From assembly GCA_963777485.1 (NCBI GenBank), contig CAVZQP010000001.1:1-64000 (forward strand): a stretch of 64,000 bases of DNA, read 5' to 3'. The position numbers were made by a program, and so were the translations under genes. This document shows positions 1 through 7,547 of the stretch, piece after piece (positions within the stretch are counted from its first letter, which is position 1; each line of letters starts with the position of its first letter). The notes under the pieces are model-generated. The model saw only the letters and a list, made by a program, of their open reading frames with translations. It was not told the origin of the DNA and ran no database searches. The stretch comes from Bog-473 sp963777485. GTDB taxonomy: Bacteria > Actinomycetota > Acidimicrobiia > Acidimicrobiales > RAAP-2.

Positions 1-905
1 AGCTCACGTGCTCGAAACACATGAGCAACGAGAGCAAGAACACTGGAATGGTCACCACGATGACTGCCACCCGTAGGACTCGTTGCCGCGAAACGCAACA
101 GGACGTAGGCCGCCACAATCAATGCGACGGTGACCAGACCCCAGACGATGACCGACGCCCAAGGCGAGCTTGATCCGCCGAGCGACGAGGTCGAGTCGCC
201 GGCCAGTTCCGTGACCTTGGGACGCGTCGTGGGGGTGAGCGTGCTCAGCGGAGGCGCGGTGCGAGCGTCGAACTTCGCCGAGATCACGAGTCGCTGTGCG
301 GCGCTGTAGCGCGGATTGCAGGTGGTGAGCGTCAGGGTCGATTTTCCCGGAACCGTGGCAAGGACGGCGACGTCCGTTGGAGCGACGACCTGGCTGCCGC
401 TCACCGTGTAGTGGAACAGCCCCTGTCCAGTGAGAATGTAGATGTCGTCGCCAGGGGACAGGGCATCCAGGTTGTAAAAGGGGTGAGCGTACGTCGTGCG
501 ATGCCCTGCGATTGCCACATTGCCTACTTCGCCGGGCAGCGAAGTGCCCGGGTAGTGGCCGGGACCCTGCTCGAGCTGGGCCTCCCCCACGCCCTCGACG
601 ATGGCGTCGAGGATTCCGATCTTGGGGATGGACAACAGGCCAACCGGCTGGTCGACCGCTGGGTCGAGTTGCGTGGGAGCGGTCTCGGTGGCGATGGCAG
701 GCAAGCCGAGGCGCTGGGAGGCCGTCAGCTTCGCAGGCAGGGCGCGGTGCAGTTCATGGGAGAGTTCCGACTTGAGGTGGGATTGTGCCTGGGCCTCGTA
801 AAGGGCGGTCCCCCAGAGCTGGTAGACGACGAAGGCCACGAGGAGGAGCCCGAGCCCGAACAGGGTCGTGCCGACGCGCACGACGATCCTGGCCCCCCGT
901 CCCAC
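1..905 (-). CDS. class E sortase, partial (runs off left edge), apparent frameshift near the C-terminus
   Basis: Membrane-anchored transpeptidase that would cleave a C-terminal sorting signal and attach the protein to the cell surface. An N-terminal membrane segment (about residues 5-25) is followed by the sortase barrel. Visible catalytic residues are His135 (AGHRTTYAHP), Cys196 (TLTTCNPRYSAAQRL) and Arg199, the full triad. A second membrane segment follows at about residues 265-285. The GTG start at 905 is chosen because a TACACT box sits exactly 6 nt upstream. After the phrase LLRF (about positions 85-95) the frame loses similarity, while the +1 frame continues with a typical hydrophobic tail ending in CFEHVS. 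No obvious substrate with a sorting signal lies in the window. Identity is firm; whether the frameshift is real or an error is open. Confidence 0.88.
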   Translation of the reverse strand, partial: MGRGARIVVRVGTTLFGLGLLLVAFVVYQLWGTALYEAQAQSHLKSELSHELHRALPAKLTASQRLGLPAIATETAPTQLDPAVDQPVGLLSIPKIGILDAIVEGVGEAQLEQGPGHYPGTSLPGEVGNVAIAGHRTTYAHPFYNLDALSPGDDIYILTGQGLFHYTVSGSQVVAPTDVAVLATVPGKSTLTLTTCNPRYSAAQRLVISAKFDARTAPPLSTLTPTTRPKVTELAGDSTSSLGGSSSPWASVIVWGLVTVALIVAAYVLLRFAATSPTGGSHRGDHSSVLALVAHVFRARE

Positions 906-911
906 GTGGCG

Positions 912-917
912 AGTGTA
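912..917 (-). promoter_or_regulatory. -10 box of leaderless sortase mRNA
   Basis: TACACT on the minus strand, followed by 6 nt and the GTG start at 905. No Shine-Dalgarno sequence is present, so transcription probably begins at or next to the start codon. Confidence 0.5.
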
Positions 918-1010
918 GGAGGGCGCTCGCAACCAGGGTGAGCGGGGAGGACGGGGTGTCGCAGGCCTCGGGGAGGACTCAGGGAGAGTCGACGAGGCCG
1001 TGTCCTATGA

Positions 1011-1193
1011 TGCCCCTGGCTCGTCAACGTCTTGTCGCGAATGGTGAAAGTCGGCCAACCGGGTCAGCTTGTGGTAACCGATGCAGCCGCGGGACAGCTT
1101 TCGACCGCCGACTGGAACCTGCAGGCGCTCGAGCTGGGCGACCTACGCGGCGTCCCGGGGCCCGTCAAAGCTGCGGTCGTGGAACCAGTCTGA
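1011..1193 (+). pseudogene. remnant of a class III adenylate/guanylate cyclase C-terminus
   Basis: Frame opening just after a TGA at 1008 and ending at TGA 1191-1193. It reads like the last third of a class III cyclase catalytic domain: VNVLSR carries the Asn and Arg that stabilise the transition state in this family, then VGQPGQLVVTDAA, then LELGDLRGVPGPVKAAVV, matching the usual C-terminal 'LGxLxLKGLPxPV' phrase. The metal-binding and substrate-specifying parts upstream are missing because the divergent sortase gene starts at 905. An internal ATG at 1041 would give only 50 residues. The most likely reading is a decayed gene truncated at its 5' side; a chance resemblance cannot be excluded without a profile search. 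Confidence 0.5.
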
Positions 1194-1404
1194 TCAAGCC
1201 CACTCGATCAGATGCAGTCATCACGTCCTCGCCGTCTCCTCACGCTTCGAGGGGACCGTCTGGAGGTCTGCTTGGGCATCTCCAGGATCTGGAGGTGGTC
1301 GTGGGCCGTAGCGGCGGTGCTCGCGTCTCCAAAGGATCGGATAGCCAGCCAGCATGAGTTGCATTCCCGGGGAGACTGGCCTCTGGGTAGCGCCAGCCCT
1401 GCCC
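1194..1404. other. intergenic, no gene recognised
   Basis: Between the cyclase remnant and the acyl-CoA operon promoter. Open frames here are short and show no recognisable family features. It may contain further decayed sequence. Confidence 0.4.
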
Positions 1405-1410
1405 TATGAT
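1405..1410 (+). promoter_or_regulatory. candidate -10 box of the acyl-CoA operon
   Basis: TATGAT matches TATAAT at 5 of 6 positions, 8 bp before a long palindrome and 60 bp before the first gene. No convincing -35 box is seen 16-19 bp upstream. Confidence 0.45.
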
Positions 1411-1417
1411 GATGCGG

Positions 1418-1442
1418 CAAATCTGACGACCCGTCAGATTTG
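1418..1442. promoter_or_regulatory. 25-bp perfect palindromic operator (TetR-type) before the acyl-CoA operon
   Basis: Arms CAAATCTGACG and CGTCAGATTTG are exact reverse complements separated by ACC. The size and the CTGACG-N3-CGTCAG core are typical of TetR-family operators, and the site lies just downstream of the -10 box, where a bound protein would block initiation or early elongation. The cognate regulator is not adjacent; the only TetR in the window is at 53875-54468. Regulation by an acyl-CoA ligand is inference. Confidence 0.65.
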
Positions 1443-1469
1443 GCACGGCCCGGAGCCTGGAGGCAGGGA

Positions 1470-2651
1470 GTGGACTTCGAATTCGCACCGGAGCAGCTGG
1501 CCTTCGTGAAGGAGGTCGAGTCCTTCCTGGATGCCAACGACGACCCCGACGTCTTCGACCCGACCCGGGAGAACATGGCCCAGATCGTCGACACTCCCAA
1601 GCGGCGGGCCTTCATGGCATCCCTGGGTGAGAAGGGGTGGCTGGGCATGACCTGGCCCAAGGACTACGGAGGCTCCGAGGGGGAGGGCGTCTACGAGTAC
1701 CTTCTCAACGAGCAGTTGGCCGGACGGGGTGGCCCCCAGATCGGCAAGGGCGTCGGCATCGTCGGCAAGACGATCATCCGTCACGGTAACGAGACGCTGA
1801 AGGAGGAGTTCCTCCCCAAGATCCTGCGCAACGAGGTCGAGTTCGCCGTCGGCTATTCCGAGCCCAACGCGGGGAGCGACGCCGCCTCCATGCAGCTGAA
1901 GGCCACGAAGGTCGAAGGCGGTTGGCGGCTCAACGGCCAGAAGACCTGGACGACCTCGGCGCACTTCGCCGAGTGGTACTGGGTGGGCGCCCGTACCGAC
2001 CCTGAGGCCGCGAAGCACGCCGGCATCACCCTGTTCCTCGTGCCGCTGGACCAGCCCAGCATCACGATCAACGCCATCTGGACCATGGGTGACGAGCGCA
2101 CGAACGAGGTCTTCTTGAACGACGTCTTCGTCCCCGACGAGTACGTCGTCGGCGAGGTGAACCACGGGTTCCAGTACATCTCGGAGGCGCTGGACCTCGA
2201 GCGGTTCACGATGTTCACCATTTCGCCGATCCAGCAACGCTTCGATCTGCTCGTCGAGTATGTAAAGACAACGACGCGAGACGGGAAGCCGCTCAAGGAC
2301 GATCCGGTGGTGCGGCAACGGTTGGCACAGCTGGCGACGCATCTCGAGGTGGCACGGACGATCGGCCTGCGCTTCGTGTTCGAGTCGGCCAAGGGTGGGG
2401 CGGCGCCGACGGCGTGGGCGTCGGAGTACAAGCTCTTCGCGACGGAACTCTCGAAGCGGTTGGCGAACGCGTCCATGGACATCGCCGGTCCCGGTTCGCA
2501 GCTGCGGGTGAAGACGGCGGAGGCGCCCATGGCCGGACGGGCCGAGTCGACCTACCGCTACACCGTGATCGACACGATCGGGGGCGGCGCCTCGGAGATC
2601 CAGAAGAACATCATCGCCCGGCGCAAGCTCGGGCTTCCCAAGAATTTCTGA
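1470..2651 (+). CDS. acyl-CoA dehydrogenase (FadE-like)
   Basis: FAD-dependent alpha,beta-desaturation of an acyl-CoA thioester. The 393-residue protein shows the family order: N-terminal helical domain (GMTWPKDYGG), the mid-domain flavin signature GYSEPNAGSDAASM and QKTWTTSA, and the C-terminal domain ending TIGGGASEIQKNIIARRKLGLP. Start GTG 1470 is chosen over an upstream TTG because GGAGG lies at 1459-1463 with 6-nt spacing and the product then begins MDFEFAPEQLAF, as usual. It leads an operon with a CoA-transferase-family gene, two MaoC halves and a second dehydrogenase. Side-chain dehydrogenases of steroid degraders often work as two different subunits, so pairing with the product of 4936-6063 is plausible. 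Confidence 0.93.
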   Translation: MDFEFAPEQLAFVKEVESFLDANDDPDVFDPTRENMAQIVDTPKRRAFMASLGEKGWLGMTWPKDYGGSEGEGVYEYLLNEQLAGRGGPQIGKGVGIVGKTIIRHGNETLKEEFLPKILRNEVEFAVGYSEPNAGSDAASMQLKATKVEGGWRLNGQKTWTTSAHFAEWYWVGARTDPEAAKHAGITLFLVPLDQPSITINAIWTMGDERTNEVFLNDVFVPDEYVVGEVNHGFQYISEALDLERFTMFTISPIQQRFDLLVEYVKTTTRDGKPLKDDPVVRQRLAQLATHLEVARTIGLRFVFESAKGGAAPTAWASEYKLFATELSKRLANASMDIAGPGSQLRVKTAEAPMAGRAESTYRYTVIDTIGGGASEIQKNIIARRKLGLPKNF

Positions 2652-2654
2652 ACC

Positions 2655-3833
2655 ATGGCTGACGCAGCTCCCGCCGGACCCCTCGCCGGGGTCACCGTGC
2701 TCGATCTGTCGACGGTCGGCCCTGCGGCGCGGTGCACGCATCTGTTGGCCGGTTACGGCGCCAGTGTGGTGAAGGTGGGACCGGTGCCGGCGGCGGGCGC
2801 CGAACCCATCGTGCCGCCCTTCTTCTCCTACAGCGGACACCGAGGTATGCGGCGCGCGCTCTTCGACCTGAAGGACCCTCAAGGCAAGGAGGGCTTTTTG
2901 GCTTTGGCGGCAGTGTCCGACGTCGTGGTGGAGAGTTTCCGGCCCGGGGTGATGGATCGCCTCGGCCTCGGTTACGACGCGGTTGCCGCGCGCAACGCCG
3001 GCATCGTGTACTGCTCGACGAGCGGCTACGGGCAGGACGGCCCGCACTCCCAGTGGGCGGGTCACGACATCGACTACCTCGCTGTCGGCGGGTACCTCGG
3101 CATGAGTGGGCCAGGGGAGGACGGGGTGCCGCCCTTGCCGGGTGCGACGATTGCCGATGCCGCGGCCGGCGGGATGCACGCCGCGCTGGCCATCACCGCC
3201 GCGCTGGCGGGGCGCGGGTCGAGCGGCCGGGGCGCGTATCTCGACGTGTCTGTGGCCGACGGGGTGCTGTGGATGATGTCGCTTGCCATCGACGAGCAGC
3301 TCGCCCTCGGTCGTGACGTGCGGCCCGGCCACGACGTGCTGTCGGGCCGCTACGCCTGCTACGCGGTGTACGCGACGTCGGACGGCAAGGCGGTGGCGGT
3401 CGGGGCGATCGAGGGGAAGTTCTTCGCCAACCTGTGCGACGCGCTCGGGTGCGGTGACCTGGCGGCGCTTCAGTACGACGACGAGGCGCAGCCGCGCCTA
3501 CGGGCGGCGCTGGCCGACGCGTTCGCCGGCCGGACACGTGACGAGTGGGTGGCCGCGCTCGCCGGCGCCGACACCTGTGTGGCGCCGGTGCTCGAGTTGG
3601 GCGAGGTGGTGGCCGACCCCCAGTTCTCGGCCCGGCGGGTGGTCGGGGTCGCCTCCCATCCGGAGCACGGCGAGCTCCGACAGCTTGCGCCTTTGTTGGC
3701 GGGCATGCCGCGACCGGAGGGGGTCGTGGCGCTGCCGGATCAGCGGCAGAGCGACACGGAGCACCTTTTGAAGGAGGCGGGTGTGGACGGCGAGACTGTG
3801 GCGCGCTGGGTGGCGCAGGGGGTGGTGGCGTGA
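2655..3833 (+). CDS. CaiB/BaiF family protein, alpha-methylacyl-CoA racemase-like
   Basis: The 392-residue protein belongs to the type III CoA-transferase/racemase fold (GVTVLDLSTVGP, VVVESFRPGVMDRLGLGYDA, SGYGQDGP). The phrase AGHDIDYLAVGGYL and the later ATIADAAAGGMHAAL resemble the racemase branch, whose catalytic pair is the His of GHD(I/L)NY and an Asp in the second motif; both are present. The likely role is epimerising 2-methylacyl-CoA so that the stereospecific dehydrogenase can act, which suits branched or steroid side-chain catabolism. CoA transfer remains the alternative. The ATG lies 4 bp after the preceding stop, and the 3' end overlaps the next gene by GTGA. Confidence 0.88.
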   Translation: MADAAPAGPLAGVTVLDLSTVGPAARCTHLLAGYGASVVKVGPVPAAGAEPIVPPFFSYSGHRGMRRALFDLKDPQGKEGFLALAAVSDVVVESFRPGVMDRLGLGYDAVAARNAGIVYCSTSGYGQDGPHSQWAGHDIDYLAVGGYLGMSGPGEDGVPPLPGATIADAAAGGMHAALAITAALAGRGSSGRGAYLDVSVADGVLWMMSLAIDEQLALGRDVRPGHDVLSGRYACYAVYATSDGKAVAVGAIEGKFFANLCDALGCGDLAALQYDDEAQPRLRAALADAFAGRTRDEWVAALAGADTCVAPVLELGEVVADPQFSARRVVGVASHPEHGELRQLAPLLAGMPRPEGVVALPDQRQSDTEHLLKEAGVDGETVARWVAQGVVA

Positions 3834-4381
3834 CGACGACCGACGAGACCGCCGCCGACTTGCCCGCTGCGGTGCGCGATCTCGTCGGCGCAGAGCAGTA
3901 CCACGAGGTCGGGGAGTTCCCGGTCGAGCGTGGCTACATCTGGACCTCGTGCGCGTCGGTGGAGAACGGGAATCCGTTGTTCTGGGACGACTCGGTGGCG
4001 GAGGCGATCACCGGGGGACCGATCGCGCCGCCGACCATGGTCTCGGTGTGGTTCCGGCCTCACCACTGGGCGCCGGGGCGCGCCGAGCAGGCGCTGCCGC
4101 TGCAGGTGCACTTCGACTTGAAGGAGCATCTCGGGCTGCCCGAGGCTGTGATGACCGACAACACCATCGAGTTCCATACGCCGGTACGAGTCGGGGACGT
4201 GCTGCGGACGCATCAGGTGCTGCGATCCGTGTCGGGTGAGAAGACCACGAAGTTGGGGACGGGGCGGTTCTGGGTGATCGACGTCGTCTATTCGAACCAG
4301 GACGGGGAGCTCGTCGCGAAGGAGTCGTATACGGGGTTCGGGTACCGCCGGTCCGGTGGGTCCGGGGAGGTGGGGTCGTGA
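3830..4381 (+). CDS. MaoC/FAS1-type dehydratase N-terminal half
   Basis: 183 residues with the FAS1-like dehydratase/MaoC N-half pattern (NPLFWDD, GGPIAPPTMVSVWFRP, TDNTIEFHTPVRVGDVL). Half-size MaoC proteins normally dimerise with a partner to form one enoyl-CoA hydratase active site, and the next gene is exactly such a partner. It would hydrate the trans-2-enoyl-CoA made by the dehydrogenases of this operon. The GTG start overlaps the upstream TGA as GTGA, indicating translational coupling; the end overlaps the next gene the same way. Confidence 0.85.
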   Translation: MTTTDETAADLPAAVRDLVGAEQYHEVGEFPVERGYIWTSCASVENGNPLFWDDSVAEAITGGPIAPPTMVSVWFRPHHWAPGRAEQALPLQVHFDLKEHLGLPEAVMTDNTIEFHTPVRVGDVLRTHQVLRSVSGEKTTKLGTGRFWVIDVVYSNQDGELVAKESYTGFGYRRSGGSGEVGS

Positions 4382-4878
4382 CGGTGGTCGTGGAACCCCA
4401 ACGCTTGTTTGGGGACGTGTCGGTAGGGGACTCGCTGAGTCCTCTTAATTACGACGTCTCAGCGACCACCGTCGTGCTGGGAGCGCTGGCCACCCGGGAC
4501 TGGCGTCCCATGCATCATGACAAGGACTTTGCCGTCAATCGCAACGGGACCCTGGACATCTTTTTGAACACGCCCAACCAGGCGGCCTGGTTCGAGCGTT
4601 TCTTGACCGATTGGAGCGGTCCCCACGGCCGATTGGGGTGGGTCCGGTTCCGCATGAAGGGGTCGGTCTTCCCCGGAGACACAATGACGCTGTCGGGGGT
4701 GGTCTCTGGGGTGGCAGTGGATGCGGTCGGGTGCGGCTTCGTGACGATCGAGGTGTCGTTGGCGGTGGACGACGATGTGAAGACCACGTGCACGGCGCGT
4801 GTCGCTCTGCCGCTCGACGCGTCGGACAACCCTTGGGTTCGGCGTGGGGACCAGTGGGAACCGGCGCCGCCAGGGTGA
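4378..4878 (+). CDS. MaoC-type (hotdog) dehydratase/hydratase half
   Basis: 166 residues. The hotdog signature LGALATRDWRPMHHDKDFA carries the Asp/His catalytic pair of (R)-specific enoyl-CoA hydratases (D..P.H.D.). VRFRMKGSVFPGDTMTLSG matches the conserved 'R(F)xxPVxPGDTL' strand. With the preceding half-gene it should form a heterodimeric hydratase like the MaoC pairs of steroid side-chain degradation. The GTG start overlaps the previous stop by GTGA. A 57-bp gap separates it from the second dehydrogenase. Confidence 0.87.
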   Translation: MTVVVEPQRLFGDVSVGDSLSPLNYDVSATTVVLGALATRDWRPMHHDKDFAVNRNGTLDIFLNTPNQAAWFERFLTDWSGPHGRLGWVRFRMKGSVFPGDTMTLSGVVSGVAVDAVGCGFVTIEVSLAVDDDVKTTCTARVALPLDASDNPWVRRGDQWEPAPPG

Positions 4879-4935
4879 TGAGCGTTTTGGGGTTTGTCGT
4901 GATTGCAAAGATCGTGAACGTGAAGGGAATGCTGC

Positions 4936-6063
4936 GTGCTTGACCTCGAATTCGACCAGGAGCAGGAGCTGCTTCGGCAGACCGGGCGCGACGTATTGCA
5001 GCGGCACTGCGGGCTTGACGTCGTCCGGGCCATGGAGGACGACCCGGTCGGGTATCCGTCCGATCTGTGGTCCCAGCTCGGTCAGCTCGATCTGATCGGG
5101 CTGTTGTTGCCCGAGAACTACGGCGGTTCTGGGATGTCGCTGCTTGAGGGCGTCGCTCTGTACGAGGAGCTCGGCCGGGCGCTCGCACCGACACCCCACT
5201 TCGTGAGCGCCGTGATGGCCGGTGGGGTGCTTGCCGCGTCGGGGAGCGACGAGCAGAAGGAGCGCTGGCTGCGTTCGGTCGCCGCCGGCGAGGCCGTGTT
5301 GACCACGGCCTGGCTGGAACCGGAGAACGGGTTTACCGCTCGTGGCGTCGAGATGCGAGCGACGGCCACCGGGGGCGGATTCTCGCTCTCCGGGCTCAAG
5401 CGTCACGTGGCCTTCGCGTCATCGGCCGACCGGCTGGTGGTGCTCGCCCGGATTGGGGAGGGGGACGAGGATGTCGACCTCTTTCTGGTCGATCCTTCGT
5501 CGCCCGGCGTGACGGTGCGCCAGCAGTTCTCGATCGCCTCCGACACGCAGTACGAGGTCGCATTCTCCGAGGTCGCCCTCACCGAGGCGGACCGCATCGG
5601 TGCGGCAGGATCCGGATGGGACACCTGGCAGAGCGTCCTGGAGCCTGCGCTGGTGCTCCTGGCCGCACAGGCGGTGGGTGGGGCGCGCTACGCGTTGGAG
5701 ATCACCACGCAGTACGCCAAGGACCGCCAGCAGTTCAACAAGCCGCTCGGCGCGTTCCAGGCGCTGGCGCACTACCTCGCCGACGCCGTCACCGCCCTCG
5801 ACGGGGCAGAACAGTTGGTCCACGAGGCGGCGTGGGCGGGAGCGACCGGCCGTTCCTTGTCGTCGCTGGCGCCCATGGCAAAGCTCTTCGCCTGTTCGAC
5901 CTTCCGTGACATCACGGCGATGGCGCAGCAGATCTTCGGTGGCATCGGGTTCACGCTGGACTTCGACATCCAGCTCTACTTCAGGCGGGCCAAGGTGCAG
6001 CAGCTGATGTGGGCGAACGACCGGGTGCTCGAGGAGTCGGTCGCGGCCGCGCTGTTGGACTGA
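4936..6063 (+). CDS. acyl-CoA dehydrogenase, second subunit type
   Basis: 375 residues, acyl-CoA dehydrogenase fold: GLLLPENYGGSGMSLLEGVALYEELGRA in the N-domain, a degenerate flavin loop (TTAWLEPENGFTARGVEM), then the C-terminal helical domain with YAKDRQQFNKPLGAFQALAH and QIFGGIGFTLDFDIQLYFRRAK. The flavin loop departs from the usual 'T-E-P-x-A-G-S-D', so this may be the non-catalytic partner in a heteromeric enzyme, as known for several steroid side-chain dehydrogenases. GTG 4936 is preceded by GAAGGGA at suitable spacing. Last gene of the operon starting at 1470. Confidence 0.9.
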   Translation: MLDLEFDQEQELLRQTGRDVLQRHCGLDVVRAMEDDPVGYPSDLWSQLGQLDLIGLLLPENYGGSGMSLLEGVALYEELGRALAPTPHFVSAVMAGGVLAASGSDEQKERWLRSVAAGEAVLTTAWLEPENGFTARGVEMRATATGGGFSLSGLKRHVAFASSADRLVVLARIGEGDEDVDLFLVDPSSPGVTVRQQFSIASDTQYEVAFSEVALTEADRIGAAGSGWDTWQSVLEPALVLLAAQAVGGARYALEITTQYAKDRQQFNKPLGAFQALAHYLADAVTALDGAEQLVHEAAWAGATGRSLSSLAPMAKLFACSTFRDITAMAQQIFGGIGFTLDFDIQLYFRRAKVQQLMWANDRVLEESVAAALLD

Positions 6064-6203
6064 GCCCACGCCTCTCGTCCCTGTTCACATGCCATTTTCG
6101 GGTTGGCGGTGGCGCCGGCGGCGGGGCTCGTGCGAGGCCTCCGGAATGGCGTGGGCGGAGACGCGAGGCAAGTCGTCCGGGAAAAACTGAGGCAGCTGGT
6201 CGG

Positions 6204-6209
6204 TAGATT
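6204..6209 (+). promoter_or_regulatory. -10 box of leaderless glycosylase mRNA
   Basis: TAGATT, 9 nt before the ATG at 6219, in the 155-bp gap after the acyl-CoA operon. Confidence 0.4.
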
Positions 6210-6218
6210 GCCCCAGGA

Positions 6219-7400
6219 ATGGAGGCCGACTCGCTCAGCATCGAGGAGACGCGGCGAGTCGCGCTGAGTGCGCAAGGGCTGCGCGGGCCCCGGCCCTCGG
6301 GTGGTGGCGTGCAAGCGCTGCTGCGCCGGTTAGGGGCGGTACAGCTGGACACGATCTCGGTGTTGGCCCGGTCCCACGAGCTCGTGGCCTACGCAAGGCT
6401 CGGCGCCATTGGCCGAAGCCGGGTCGAGCGGGCCTATTGGGGAAAGGGGAGCGCCACCTTCGAGTACTGGTCCCACGCCGCCTGCGTGCTCCCACTCGAG
6501 GACTGGCCGGCCTACGCCTTCAAGCGCCGGCATTGGCTGGCGAAGGGCAAGCGCTGGCACTCCGTCGAGAGCCGGGGCAGCGCGATCGACGAGGTGGTGG
6601 CCAGACTGCGGTCCGAGGGCCCTCTCACCGCGAACCAATTGGGTGGCGCCAAGAAGGGCGGCCCGTGGTGGGACTGGTCCGACACGAAGGTCGGCGCCGA
6701 GTGGTTGTTGGACATCGGAGAGGTGGTATGCCGAGAGCGGCGGGGCTTCCAGCGGGTCTACGACCTGGCGGAACGGGCGATACCGGACGACCTGCGCGAG
6801 CAGGACTGGAGCGACGAAGAGTGCGCCCGGCACCTGGTGGCGGCCGGTGGACGGGCGCTGGGTGTCGGCACGGAGGCAGACCTCGCCACCTATCACGGGC
6901 TGCCCCGCCCGCTCGTTCGGGCGGTGCTGGACTCGAGCGGATTGACCGAGGTGTCGGTCGAGGGGTGGGACCGGCCGGCGTACGCGGACCCGCTCGCACT
7001 GGCTGCGCTGGGTGCACGCGCCTCTGGCCGGAGCGTGTTGCTCTCACCCTTCGACTCGCTCATCTGGTATCGAGAACGAGTCGAGCGCCTCTTCGGTGTG
7101 CGACACCGGTTGGAGGCCTATACACCCAAGGAGAAACGCCAGTTCGGCTACTTCGCCATGCCCGTGCTCGGTGGCACGAGGTTGATCGGGCTCGTCGACC
7201 CAGGCCGGAAGGGGGATGTCTTCGTGGCGAAACAGGTCACGGTCCTGGACCTCGGGTCGAAAGCGAAGGCGTTGGAACATTTGGCGCGCGCGGCGCTCCA
7301 GGCCGCCTCCTGGGTCGGATGTACGAGCGTCTCCGTTGAACGGGTCGAGCCTGAGGCGGCGCGCGGGGAGTTGGTGGGCCTGGTCGACATGCAGATGTGA
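6219..7400 (+). CDS. YcaQ/AlkX-type winged-helix DNA glycosylase
   Basis: 393 residues of the HTH_42 family, made of tandem winged-helix domains that surround alkylated DNA. The catalytic signature lies at residues 42-44 as Gln-Leu-Asp (AVQLDTISVLARSHE). The Q-x-D form characterises the YcaQ/AlkX branch, which excises alkyl-purines and unhooks interstrand crosslinks, whereas the AlkZ resistance branch has Q-x-Q. Other landmarks are FEYWSHAACVLP, the WW-W segment at about residues 147-150, and the C-terminal FDSLIWYRERVERLFG. It stands alone between unrelated operons with its own -10 box. A general stress/DNA repair role is inferred. Confidence 0.85.
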   Translation: MEADSLSIEETRRVALSAQGLRGPRPSGGGVQALLRRLGAVQLDTISVLARSHELVAYARLGAIGRSRVERAYWGKGSATFEYWSHAACVLPLEDWPAYAFKRRHWLAKGKRWHSVESRGSAIDEVVARLRSEGPLTANQLGGAKKGGPWWDWSDTKVGAEWLLDIGEVVCRERRGFQRVYDLAERAIPDDLREQDWSDEECARHLVAAGGRALGVGTEADLATYHGLPRPLVRAVLDSSGLTEVSVEGWDRPAYADPLALAALGARASGRSVLLSPFDSLIWYRERVERLFGVRHRLEAYTPKEKRQFGYFAMPVLGGTRLIGLVDPGRKGDVFVAKQVTVLDLGSKAKALEHLARAALQAASWVGCTSVSVERVEPEAARGELVGLVDMQM

Positions 7401-7547
7401 CGTCGACCGACTCCCCGATCGCGAGAATGCGTTGTTCGAGGCGGGTTTGCGGCGCCTCGGTCAGAGGAACCACACACAATCCTCACACCTGCCTGTTCAA
7501 ATGCCCTCAGTGAGGACCCGGCGGGTTGCACGGTCGGTGACCGGCCC

